64,000 nucleotides of DNA from Ceratodon purpureus (lineage: Eukaryota > Streptophyta > Bryopsida > Pseudoditrichales > Ditrichaceae), in NCBI GenBank assembly GCA_014871385.1, contig CM026422.1:15859917-15923916 (forward strand), read 5' to 3'. The position numbers and the translations under genes were made by a program. Numbering within the stretch: position 1 is the first letter of the stretch; every line of letters begins with the position of its first letter. Positions 49,763 to 60,334 of the stretch are shown in pieces. The notes below the pieces were generated by a model, which was not told where the DNA came from, did no database searches, and saw only the letters and a program-made list of their open reading frames with translations.

Positions 49763-50465
49763 CTCTAAAAAACCTAAATCCACAAACCTGAACCTTATAT
49801 TCGCTGTCAAAATGTTCAGCTAGACCACCCCGACACTAGTCACATTACAGGCCACCCTCCCTGACTACGTCCCTGCTCCAGACAATCTCCGCAATCCTGA
49901 ACACCAACCCCAAGTTAGGTCAAAAACCTTTCCACAAACCACCCAATCCAGAAAAAAATAAAATCTCACAAACAAAAACATCATCAAAACCACTCGATCA
50001 AACAAGTTCCAATCCAACAGCCCTGAAACTTCCACTGTGAGCCCTAACCCAGATCATAACAACAACAACCACCACCACATCCATTACAAAAACGAGAACT
50101 GTACAGGTCTGGAAACACCGACTTTTATCCCAGATGGGAGCAGTCGAGAGGCGTGTGAGATGGATACTTGACGAGAGCAGGCGAGGCGCACCTTGAAATG
50201 ACGAGCGGGGGGCGATCTAGGCGAGGGGCGGGCGAGGGGCGGGTGGAGATCTTATTTGTCAAGTTCATGTATTCTGAATTGGGTAATCAAATAAGGAGTG
50301 TTTGTGTCCAAGGATCCCTGGTTCCTACTTCCAATACTTGCAAAGATAACTTCTACATATCTAGACTCTTAAGCACTCCATTGGTTCTTATCTCTGCGTG
50401 GACTAAGGTTTGCCATACCTTGGTTCTTATTGGTTCTTATCTCTACCACTAAATATTTATATAGA
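49763..50465. other. Rab 5' leader/promoter region
   Basis: The C- and A-rich stretch up to about 50130 looks like 5' untranslated leader of the minus-strand Rab gene. A GC-rich G-run stretch ('gcgaggggcgggcgaggggcggg', about 50220-50245) may be part of its promoter. No other gene is supported. Confidence 0.45.
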
Positions 50466-50835
50466 CCCGCTATGGCCTATTCAAATATTCAGTAATGCCA
50501 TTTGGGTTGGCTAATACCCCAACACAATTTCAAGCCTACATGCAAATTATTTTTGTGGATCTTTTGGATGTCTAGATAGGCATCTGTTTAGACAACATTC
50601 TCATATTTTCAAAAAAAATTAGAAGACTATCAAGTAGTGGTCCACGAAGTTCTTGATAGACTACGACAACATGGATTGTATGTAAAGTTTTCTAAATGTG
50701 ATTTCTATCATCAATCAATGGAATTTTTAAATATGATTGTATCAGCCAAAGAATAACAAATGTGTGTAGATAAGATCCAAGTTCTAAAAGATTTTCCTAC
50801 TCCAACCACACTCAAGGAAGTTGAAGCTTAAGAAA
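50466..50835 (+). pseudogene. Ty3/gypsy reverse transcriptase remnant
   Basis: Plus-strand translation gives '[20 protein letters not shown]', then 'CLDNILIFS' in place of the catalytic YLDDILIFS. 'VLDRLRQHGLYVKFSKCDF', 'MEFLN' and a 'DFPTPTTLKEVEA'-like end follow. This is the palm/thumb of a chromovirus-type RT. Three in-frame stops, a reading-frame irregularity after 'IFSKK' and the altered DD pair show it is dead. No LTRs or other domains are recognisable nearby. Confidence 0.88.
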
Positions 50836-50839
50836 CTTT

Positions 50840-53285
50840 GTATTATTCCGACCTCAAGAGAGATAACTTGAATCACAACAACAGCCGGACTCCGGAAGCA
50901 TGTACCTTATGTGAGTCGTTCTGCAAGGCTTTGCTCGTGTCAACGAAGCAGAATAAAAAGGACCAACATATTCTAGATTCAGGATTCTTCAAGGATGGTG
51001 ATGATCTTGGGCCTAGACAGTACGCATCGATAGCACGGCGGAATCCGGTTCATGACCTCGGGGAAAGTGTGTCTGTATTGAGTCATTTCAGACCAATTCA
51101 CTCATATCCATGTCGCCGTGCTCTCCCACATGTTCCTCATCTATGCAATAAAATAATCCAGTCCTGTGTCCACTCCAGTGATACGTGATATCCTCGTCGG
51201 TAACGAGTGTGGAGGCTGGCTATAAGTTGGTGATGCGGGACGTACTGGCACGTTGTACTCGAGCGCATAAAATAAACCAAGTTCCGGAGCCGCAGGAGCC
51301 AGGGTGCGAATCTCACCTGATCATGAGTGCCGGAGCGCAGCTTCAGGCTTACGATACCGGAGAGTGAAAGTCAGACGTCAGCTCGCACCTACTTTCCGGG
51401 ATGAGCTTGGAGCCAGGAGATGAGTTTTTAGAATTTTTTTGTAGCGTAACTGGTGGTGGTCTGACTTTCACTCTCCGGTGTCGTAAGCCTGAAGCGTAAC
51501 TGGTAGTAGCTTGCAACAGTACAGTTGCATGTCGAGGAGGGAGGCTCCACTGGACATCGAAAAAGGATGTGAGAAAAAAGGAAAATTCTAGAGACTGGTC
51601 TGACACCATCACCGAACCGGTTGAATCTCCAACATCGCAGTGCCGCAATCGCCACTGTGTAAAGCGCTTTGGAGAATCCATGTTCTGGGACTTTCTGCAT
51701 ATCCTGCATTTCCGCCAAAATCTCCTTCGATAGGGAAGCTGCGGGTCGTGCATGTCAAGAGTTGAATGCGTCACTGGGAACCTTTTATGAGGAGGACGTG
51801 AAGTTTCATCAGCTCTGGAGCTGCACTATATAAATGTTGCTTGGGGGATTCGGGGTTCCAGAAATCGGTGTACGTGGGTGGTTGACTGGGGCGAGAGTTT
51901 ATCCTCTTGTGATCTACAGGGGGCGCACAATTCACTGGTAGCAGTTTCGACGTTTTTGTTTCTGAACCTGTCGCTCTTGACACACTGTAGCATCACTTTT
52001 TTTGTTGTTACAGTGTAGCATCACGTTTTTTTGTTGTTGTGACGCCCATGACCTCTAAGATTCAGGCGAGGCTCAGAATAGGAATCAAAAGCGTCGAAGC
52101 TGCTACTAGTGATTGGCGTTGTCTAGTAGTGAGTAGTGTGCAGGTCTGTTGGGTCATCTGTTCGCAGACGCTATTAAAAAGGTTACAGTGTCGGGTGGTG
52201 GGCTGGAGGATTCATGACGGCTGCCTTGCTGACGAAGCCTGAAGGAAGAAGAGTACAGATTTTTTTACGTCTTCTCCGAGGCAGGGTGGATTGTGGGGCT
52301 GTATAAGAGCATCGGACCGTCTGCAGTTATGGAATATTGCTGGGCTGTGTTCTAAAGTTTGGAGTGAAATTCTGTGCCTCTTTCGGGTCTTCGTGACGAC
52401 AGGTAAACTCCTCAGCCAGCCGGTATTTGTTATCGATTTCCTGCAAGTTTTGAATGAAGCCGGATGTTGAGTTGTCCATGGTTGTGTTTCTCTATATTGG
52501 ATTAATGTAGCCGCCTCTTTGCAATTCATGCTCAATTCCTGTATGCCCCTGTGTTGCACGGTATGGAATTCATGCAGCAATCAGACTACATTCAATTCGA
52601 GAAGCGCATTAAAGTTAGACTGTCAATGATGTCAAGTTCACGTGAATTGTCACAACCTGCACATTTGCATAATTGCATCTACGTGTATTAAATTCCTTTC
52701 GAAAATGTACAATCAGATATCAAATTCCACTTTGTATCCGAGAATTAGGTTCTCACGCGGTTTATGAACTCATTCAGGAGGAATTCCTCCTTGACTTCTC
52801 CGTCTCGAATTCATACAATAGCATTAGATATTCACAGCTACCTCCTATTCCTAGATGCAGAATGCCGAATCTGTAACTCATTCGGCAGTATTACACCCTG
52901 CATTCTAGAAGCACAGTGAGCTTTACTTCCATTGTTTAGCTCGTAGCAAATCCACCTTATGAGAGGTTAGTAATTCTAAGAGGCTCAGCTTCTATTTTTT
53001 CCTTTTTTTGGGTGCACATGAGTAGTCTTGGAAAGGGAGTAATTCTTACCTTCCCAATCTCGACAAGTACGCAGCTCTCATCGACTCACAAATCACAGAC
53101 ATGAAAGAATGAGCAACTCTAGAAGAATTTTCACCTGTCGAATTCTGATGCAACACTTGTGCATTCCAGCTGACAAGTTTGTTTCCCTCGATGGTGTGCA
53201 GGCTATCTCTGCAGCAGTCTGAAAGCAGAATCGTAAGAAAGGCGGAGGTCGGAGCCTCGAGGGATAAGTTTCGGATTCACCTGCG
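50840..53285. other. Intergenic DNA between the gypsy remnant and the DUF716 gene
   Basis: No protein gene is convincing. It contains the 36-bp inverted repeat at 51341-51494. A short direct repeat ('gtagcatcac(t/g)ttttttt', about 51988-52035) is also present. Confidence 0.4.
51341..51494. repeat. 36-bp inverted repeat with 82-bp spacer
   Basis: Arms 51341-51376 and 51459-51494 are reverse complements with one mismatch (core 'ccggagagtgaaagtcagac'). The spacer is 82 bp. The word 'gcgtaactggt(g/a)gt' also occurs twice directly at the right arm. It may be the ends of a tiny foldback element or a local inverted duplication. Confidence 0.8.
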
Positions 53286-54245
53286 ATGGGGACGTCCGTG
53301 GGACACATCTTGTCGGGAGCGGGGTTCCTCTTGCTCGGGCTATGGCACCTCTACAACGCCGTGGCAGCCCAGCCGAAAAATTTCAAGACGCGGACATGGT
53401 TTCCTCCGCGCGGCCTCAGCCACCGGCTCCGTCATGCGGAGCTCTACTTCATCATGCTCGGGTCGTGTCTCTCCATCGCAGCCGAGCTCTTCATCTGCCC
53501 CGCCGCACACCAGCCATGGGCCGACGACTGGTCCATCCCGGCCTACCATCTCAACAACTTCGAGCACTCCACGATCGCCCTCTTCATGCTCATCTACGCA
53601 GCGCTCGCGCTCGTGGTGGACGTGACCCAGCTCCACGTCCCGCAAGGATGGCTGCACGGCTTGGCTGCAATAGCGCTTAGCCAGGAGCTTCTCCTCTTCC
53701 ACTTCCACTCGGCCGACCACATGGGGCTCGAAGGCCACTACTATTGGCTCCTCCAGCTGCCCATCGCTGTCTCCATCCTATGCCTCGTCGCGGAGATCGC
53801 CATCCGCAACTTGCCAGTCATCACCATCCTGCGCAGCGTCGCAATCCTCTTCCAGGGCACGTGGATCATCCAAATGGGCATGGTCCTCTGGACGCCCTCG
53901 CTCCTCCCCAAGGACTGCGCCATGGTGAAGACGGAGTTAAGCGAGACGGTCCGATGCGCGACCGACGCAGCCACCCACCAGGCCAAGGCGCTCGTCAATC
54001 TGCAGTTCAGCTGGCACCTCGCAGCGATCATGGTCTTCACCGGGGCGCTGTTCTACCTCCTCTCCGCTCTGACGAAGCGGCGCATGATTTACCAGCACCT
54101 GGATGTCGTTGAAAACTCGGACCCCGAGAGGTTTAAGATTGTTGATGATGTCGACCTGGAGCATGGCAACTCCCCCACTTGCGGCACATCCCATACCTCC
54201 ATGGAAATGCAAACCATGGTCGACGCCCTCGACCTCGACAGATGA
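53286..54245 (+). CDS. TMEM45/DUF716 family multi-pass membrane protein
   Basis: A single uninterrupted exon encodes 319 aa. It begins 'MGTSVGHILSGAGFLLLGLW', the usual first membrane segment, and is followed by 'RHAELYFIMLGSCLSIAAEL', 'NNFEHSTIALFMLIYAALAL', 'ALSQELLLFHFHSADHMGLE', 'WLLQLPIAVSILCLVAEIAI', 'AILFQGTWIIQMGMVLW' and 'WHLAAIMVFTGALFYLL'. That makes about seven membrane spans. The conserved His/Glu pairs (NNFEHS, QELLLFHFHSADH) are typical of the family. Plant members have been linked to pathogen responses, but the molecular function is unknown. The C-terminal ~50 residues are hydrophilic. The gene is strongly GC-rich, especially at third positions, unlike the AT-rich DNA around it, and it has no introns. 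It converges with the LpxB gene. Confidence 0.92.
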   Translation: MGTSVGHILSGAGFLLLGLWHLYNAVAAQPKNFKTRTWFPPRGLSHRLRHAELYFIMLGSCLSIAAELFICPAAHQPWADDWSIPAYHLNNFEHSTIALFMLIYAALALVVDVTQLHVPQGWLHGLAAIALSQELLLFHFHSADHMGLEGHYYWLLQLPIAVSILCLVAEIAIRNLPVITILRSVAILFQGTWIIQMGMVLWTPSLLPKDCAMVKTELSETVRCATDAATHQAKALVNLQFSWHLAAIMVFTGALFYLLSALTKRRMIYQHLDVVENSDPERFKIVDDVDLEHGNSPTCGTSHTSMEMQTMVDALDLDR

Positions 54246-55100
54246 GCTCACATTCTCCTCCGCATTCACCATCTGCCATCTGCAAACTCCATAATCCTCT
54301 TCTGTGGATCTGGTACCCGAGAATTGATCAAGAGCTTTCCAAACCATGCATAGAGGTGCCATTTCACCAACATGGGGTCATTGTCTTTGACCTGTCGAAA
54401 CAATTGAATAGCTTCGTGCAGCTTCGGAATTGTCCGAATTATTTCTGGAAGTTGAGTGTAATTATACTTCGGTAGAGAAATTTTTAGTGTTGTGTTATAA
54501 GTAGTGTCGGATCCATTCTCCTCATATTGTATGAAAAATGCAGTTCAGGGTACTGCTGTATACCATCTCTTGAAAATCAACACAACGATTCACGAAGTGA
54601 TGGATCATATACAGTGTGTGAAGATCTCGGCGTCCATAACGCAACATCTATCTTACAATTGAGCATGTTTTTTATTTCTCACCTGCCGCATCCAATTTTG
54701 AGTTTTGGGACTCTCTACAAAGGATGCAGATACTGTGTTCGAAGGTAGCCATAATTTAGAAGCAGAAAGCAGTGGATGTCCTCTTCGCAGTTTGTAGTCA
54801 TCAAGAATGCACTAACGCTGCATACCTTATTGTACAGAAGTATTCAAGCACACTTCGTACAATTAGTCACCAATCATACGTCCAAAGCAAGAGACGAATA
54901 TACATGACGTATGCTTCAACAATTTATATCCTCCATAAAGGTAGAGGTGGCAATTCTCTCAAGAGGCGTACCTAATTAAAACATGATTGATCGTCGCCCC
55001 AGTATTAACTGCTCCATTCCTCGTATAACAAGACCTCCCCCTCTCTTGATAGGCCATTTGTCAAAATGATCACGAAAATCATGTTAGGGTCCCTTCTATG
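54246..55100. other. Convergent intergenic region (DUF716 / LpxB 3' ends)
   Basis: It probably holds both 3' untranslated regions. No gene is supported. Confidence 0.45.
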
Positions 55101-55102
55101 TG

Positions 55103-58100
55103 TTATCTTCGGCACTCTCCGTCAGTAGTCACAAAGTCCAATATGTATTGAGCCGTCCTTTTCACTACCCCTGGTTTTCCGAGTAACGGTAACAACCTGC
55201 TATAACCATTCAAGAGGGTATTCCTACGCCCTGAGGCTGATAGTGGCAGAAGATCAAACGCAGCATTCGCGATATTCGCTGGCTCCGCATCATCTTGTAT
55301 GAACTCCGGCACCACCTTCATCACATGCCAAGTATTAGCAAGAAGTCCGAATGTTAACTGATAATCAATATTGAACTGGTACACGAGGACTAACAGGAGA
55401 AGCAGTTCGTTGGGGAATCTCATGTACCTGCTCCTCGAGAATTAGATTAACCAGGGATATATATTGCACAGCAAATTGGAAAACATTCCTTGCGATCCAT
55501 GCTGTCGCTTTGTCTAGTTTATAAACCACCACCTGAGGAACCTGTTTATCACAATCCATTGAAATGTATCAGAGTCTCAAAATCAATTTTGGTAGGAACA
55601 CTACAACCAGCCATGTGTAGCGCAGTAAAGGCCAGAATTGTTTGGCAATTCACCCTCTCTTGATCTCTTTTGTTACCCCACTACCTAGGTTGGCAACATT
55701 CAATTTGAAAATTCAAAAGGTCAAATATGAGTTCACTGCTGATATGTAAAGTAAAAAATACAACTTGTCTTGCGTCATTAACAATGTGGATTAGCATTAG
55801 GAGAAAATCACAAAAGTGCAGAAAGCTTGAGAAAACTGCATACTCACATTGTGAAGGGCCAGCTCCAGGTTTACACTCCCTGATTTAGTAATTGCCAGGT
55901 CGGCAGCGGCCATCAATCTCTGTGTATCTCCCTGCACAATAACACAGCATAATTCAACACTATTTTGCTCCATTCATGAGACACTGTACGAGCATGTCAA
56001 GCCTCACACTTAACCAGTAAAGGTTGACATATCAGATCATTGAAGCGATATCAAGAAATTGTTGTATCGTAATCAGCCTCCTTGATTGATTTAATCAGTA
56101 GGAGCTAAAAATATAAGTGAAACTGAAAGTTAAGTCAATGCCTTCTGTTCTTTCATGACATTGATACGATCTTCTAGGTTCATGACGAAAGTTCCCAGGA
56201 TCATACACAGCAACAATAGCAGTAAAACTGTAAGGATAGTAAAGATAGTGAACACTAACGTTCCAGACAGAAGCATAGCCGGTGAGATCAAAATCTTCAA
56301 AACTTTGCTTAATTATTTGATCTCCACTTGGTAAAACAGATGGGACAACGAAGTGCACATGATGGTGGCTGTTCAAAACATGCTTCAGTATTAGAAAAAG
56401 AAAACCTACTTGGTATCAACGTATTAAGTATCCAATGTCGCACTGCATAATATGATTTCTATAATAAAGCAAGCAAAAAAGAAGTTAAAAGCATTTTTAA
56501 GACATTGTATAAACTAGAACCCAATTATAGAAGAAATGTGAAGTTTGATTATCGATTACTAAGTAGTAATTCGAAAATAACCTACTTTCTCAAAGCAAGT
56601 ATACGAGTCAGTAAAAGCCTTGCTGCTGATGCAATAATGGGCCATACATGTCTCAATTCTTGAGCCCGTGATGCAGGCATCAATAGGATGACTATATCTT
56701 TTTCTCCATACCCAAGCGCTTCCCTCGCCTACACAATTTCGTAACACTTCAGTATGAAACAGGGATAGCACTCCTTTTAGGCTGAACCGAGCTAGTCTGC
56801 AGTCATGGGGTTTCAGTTAAATCATTACGTCACACATATCAAACAAATATCCTGAGTAAAGCAAAACCTGTGTTCGAGTTTGAGTTGGATTGTAACGATC
56901 AAGTAATGGATGACCAACTTCTATAACAAGTCCACCAGATTTGCGAAAGTACGCCGTCTATGCACACCAAACACAAATACACTTCTGATTACTTCGTACT
57001 TGCGTTCCAAGTATCTCCAACGCTCTCTAGAATACTCATCTCGCTTTCTCATCAAAATGACATCATGACTTTGTATCTGTAAGAAACACAAAACAAAGGG
57101 AGCCCATTCCTGTCAGGCTAAACACTTGAGACCAATCTACACATATAACTCACCTCGGCGGGGTACACGGAGAGAATCGCATCGCAAGAATCAATAATTG
57201 CTCCAGTTCTCGATGTATTCCATAGCCACTCATTAGGAGGTATGTAATAGACGACCTTGCACCCTGCATGAATAATGTAGCAGACGTTCATTGATGCAAT
57301 AAACCTATGCTAGAGAAGCTCAAAAGGACTAAACGGAATGACATGGCATAGTGGCCTAAATTGCAGAAAGAAATACCACAAGCTATAAGCGACTTAAAGA
57401 TCGAACACTATACATAAAAAACTGGGAGCTAAAAGTGCCTGCTACCATCGCTATACCGAGACAAATGATTTGTTTCTCTTACCAAAGTGTTTCTTAGCAT
57501 ACTTTCCAAAAGGTATGTTAATCCCTGGATAGTCGATCAACACCTGCAGCCCAAAGTTCAAAACATCAAGAAAACATTCGAATTATCAAAGTCATTCTCG
57601 TTTAGATTGAAGTAAAGTTCACACTGAACCACACGAAGGGTCAGTTAGATGTACCACTAGGTCGGGAGGATGACTTTTCAAGAACTTGCGTGTACGGATC
57701 TGAATTTGAATAGAAGGAATTACAAGCGGCAGTGCTTCGAGTAACCCAATGGAGCTTAATCCTGTATTATCCCCTGCAGCAAAGAAGTCTCAAGATCTTT
57801 TAGATGCCGTTCTAGTGTAGGGCAAAAGTTCTATGCATCACATTGTGAAGGACGGGAATCAAGTCATCTTCTGCAATTCGTTACCGCCAGTGCCACGTAG
57901 AAACAAAATTGACATACTCCCAATCCAACACTTTCATGCAGGAAAGAAGTAATGAATCTGCAAGCTAGATATCACTGATATGATCACAAGCTCTTTTGTT
58001 ACTTGAACACATGAAAAGAAGGAAGCGAATTCACGCACCACCCACCAATCAGAACAGCCCCTTCGTCCTTCATCCGCTTCCCACCCATAGCATAAACCTC

Positions 58101-58906
58101 GATTTCAACCTTCTCCTCTCCAGCGGCGTCAATCAGAGCACGGACAAGGGCAGCTCCGTGCATATCCCCCATCACATCTCCTGTACTAATCTGCACGATC
58201 CACGGCCAGTAAGCCTTTCATTTTAATATAAGTAACCCCATTTGCCAATCAATAGGTCTTCTAGGATTAGGTTTCAGAACGTATTCTCTCCAAAAGCACT
58301 TCAGATTCATTTCCAACAACCTTAACATGATCCTCTCACTACACTTCAAATTCCTAACACAAATTCAAGTCTAGAAACTTGATTCGAGTCTTCAACCCTA
58401 AACCCTAAAACCTAATAATGTCTTTCGTCTCAAAACACAGCTAAAACAAAACCAGATGCTAAAACAAGTCGACAAACCTACGTTCATTATCTCAGAATTT
58501 TTCAAGGAAGCACGATACAGAGCACCACATTGACAGATTCCCAAAACCTCAAATGTACCAGTTCTCTCCAGCTCAGTTAAATCTATTCAATCAAATGCAA
58601 AATCACAGACGCACTAGAGGACAACGAGAGTACCAGAATGCGAAACGGTCTGGCCCGCATCTCAGAAACCGCAACAGAGCCTCCACCAGCCACAGATGCT
58701 GCAATCGCTGGCTGCCGTTTCCAACGACTCTCCTTGCTCCAAAGCACATGATCGCATCGCAGACTCGGAAACCCACCAACCTGACGACTCCTGGCAATGT
58801 GCAGACCACTGAGATTGTGAAACAATTGTGGGTTGCTTGCAGCAACAGGGGCACATTGAGTGCAACCCAGCGTGGGTGCTCTGCCCAAGGCCATCATCAT
58901 CACCAT
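55103..58906 (-). CDS. LPXB: LpxB-like lipid A disaccharide synthase
   Basis: Eleven minus-strand exons keep frame and give 496 aa: 58906-58634, 58190-58046, 57773-57625, 57543-57483, 57263-57154, 56957-56868, 56728-56586, 56368-56260, 55931-55848, 55541-55428, 55315-55103. The first ~85 residues are variable and Arg/Ser/Ala-rich, consistent with a mitochondrial presequence. The enzyme core then runs in family order: 'RILISTGDVMGDMHGAAL', 'YAMGGKRMKDEG', 'NTGLSSIGLLEALP', 'DYPGINIPFGKYAKK', 'KVVYYIPPNEWLW', 'VYPAETAYFRKSGG', 'EVGHPLLDR', 'LLMPASRAQELRHVWP', 'AAADLAITKSGSVNLELAL', 'PQVVVYKLD', 'VPEFIQDDA'. LpxB (GT19) joins UDP-diacylglucosamine and lipid X into the lipid A disaccharide; plants keep a mitochondrial version of this bacterial pathway. 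The exon 3 donor is uncertain, and a few residues before 'VLIDYPG' may be intronic. Confidence 0.92.
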
Positions 58907-58909
58907 CAC

Positions 58910-59944
58910 TATGGCTGCGAATCTCTCTCCGCAGTGATCTAAAAACACAGCCAATTCATAAGAAAATAGTTCATGAAGTCATTGGATTCTAGATCCTGCT
59001 GTACTTGACTGGGATTGTCATGGACTTTGGTGATAGTTGTCACAGCTGGTTGCAGACCATTCTCTCCTGCAAGTAAGTTGACAACACTGTCTTGAGTGGA
59101 AACTAGAGGAATGAGTAGAGTTGTGAGTAACAAATTGCTAGTCATGTGTACGATTGTTATGTCCAATTCTTAACCCTAAAAATCTTGGCCTCTTCTCTAA
59201 CCTTTTAGTGCCTACCAGGGAATATCGTCTGCCTGTGAAACTGGATTTTTGGAATTTTTACTCGGAGTATATATATATATATATTGAGTCAAATGGTGAG
59301 AATTCCATTGCAAGAACTCGGAGTATATTGGAATACATGGTATACAACAAATAGGAATGTATCGAGAGCTAAGTGTAGGAGGTCGTGTAGTGTAAATATA
59401 GTTCACAGACATGTCACAACAATTGCACTGTAATTCCGATGAATGAGAGGAGGTAATTTCTAATGGGAATAATGAGTAAGTTCTCCTTCATATGAAATTT
59501 CTTTGAGGAAATAAAGTCCTAAATTCATTTCCAAAAAGATGAAACTGAAGGACAATCTCGTATCAGTCGCGACGGTCACTTGTGCAACTTCGGTACAAAT
59601 CATGAAATTGATAACTTTCATTACATTAAGGGCACATGGGTGTGGCGTTGTGAAAACGTAAAGGACTCAGGATAATTTCTGTGTGTAAGTACAGCTTATA
59701 TCCGATAATGTTCCTCAACAGACTGGAGTTCACCAGTGGAGTACAGAAAAGCTGTACGTCCAACTTGCCGGTTGACTCACAAACTCACTTGTATTTTGGC
59801 ATCCTCGGATCAATTCGCGCAGTCAGATATCACGGTGGTGCACTGGTGCAGCAAGTTGTTCCTTGTCATTTCTTCGAGATCAGGTGTCCCTGTTACTTAG
59901 CACGAGCTTAAGGCAGACATGGTCACGGCTCATTCTCACGAGTC
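58910..59944. other. LpxB upstream region and intergenic DNA
   Basis: No further gene is supported. A short (AT)n tract lies at about 59268-59284. Confidence 0.45.
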
Positions 59945-60215
59945 TTTACAGATCAGCAATCAGATCTACATTGGTATAATGAAGTGGGGATTATGTAACC
60001 ATTAGATAGTTGCACTGGATTAGAACAACTTGCTTGTATTAGATTCACAAGCTCTTTGTGAAAGATTAGCTCGTCCAAGCGCAGCTCTAAATAATGGTTT
60101 TCCAGGCCAGCTCTGAAATACCTGGTTCGATGGAGACACCTGACTGTACTTACCAGACGACTGCTTCGACAGTCACAAATATGGTGAATCAATCTGTCTC
60201 GACTGAGCACACTGA
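59945..60215 (-). repeat. Dispersed repeat, copy 2 (also at 37686-38095)
   Basis: Read on the minus strand, this matches the copy beside the left TTAA element, including 'attgattcaccatattt', 'ggtgtctccat', 'tggaaaaccattattta' and 'tgcaactatctaatggttac'. It lies about 120 bp beyond the 3' end of ALG8. Two copies of one family, roughly 22 kb apart in opposite orientation, point to a dispersed element of unknown type. Confidence 0.6.
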
Positions 60216-60334
60216 ACTGATGGTCATAAAAATACAATGATAAAAGGGATTTTAACATCCCAAGTGACCCGCATTGTCGTCCTCATCAAAAACCTAATCC
60301 GCACATTTGCCTAAACCTCGAATCAATGTCATGG

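Noticed and set aside
51349..51774. 141-aa minus-strand frame and overlapping frame at 51428-51718
   Set aside because: They run through the 36-bp inverted repeat, have no recognisable domain and overlap each other.
52212..52580. 122-aa minus-strand frame
   Set aside because: No domain, no coding bias and no neighbouring exons in frame.
56941..57080. Extra LpxB exon starting 'IQSHDVILMRKRDEY'
   Set aside because: Including it leads to a stop before the conserved block; splicing exon 5 directly to 56957 restores the family pattern 'PAETAYFRKSGG'.
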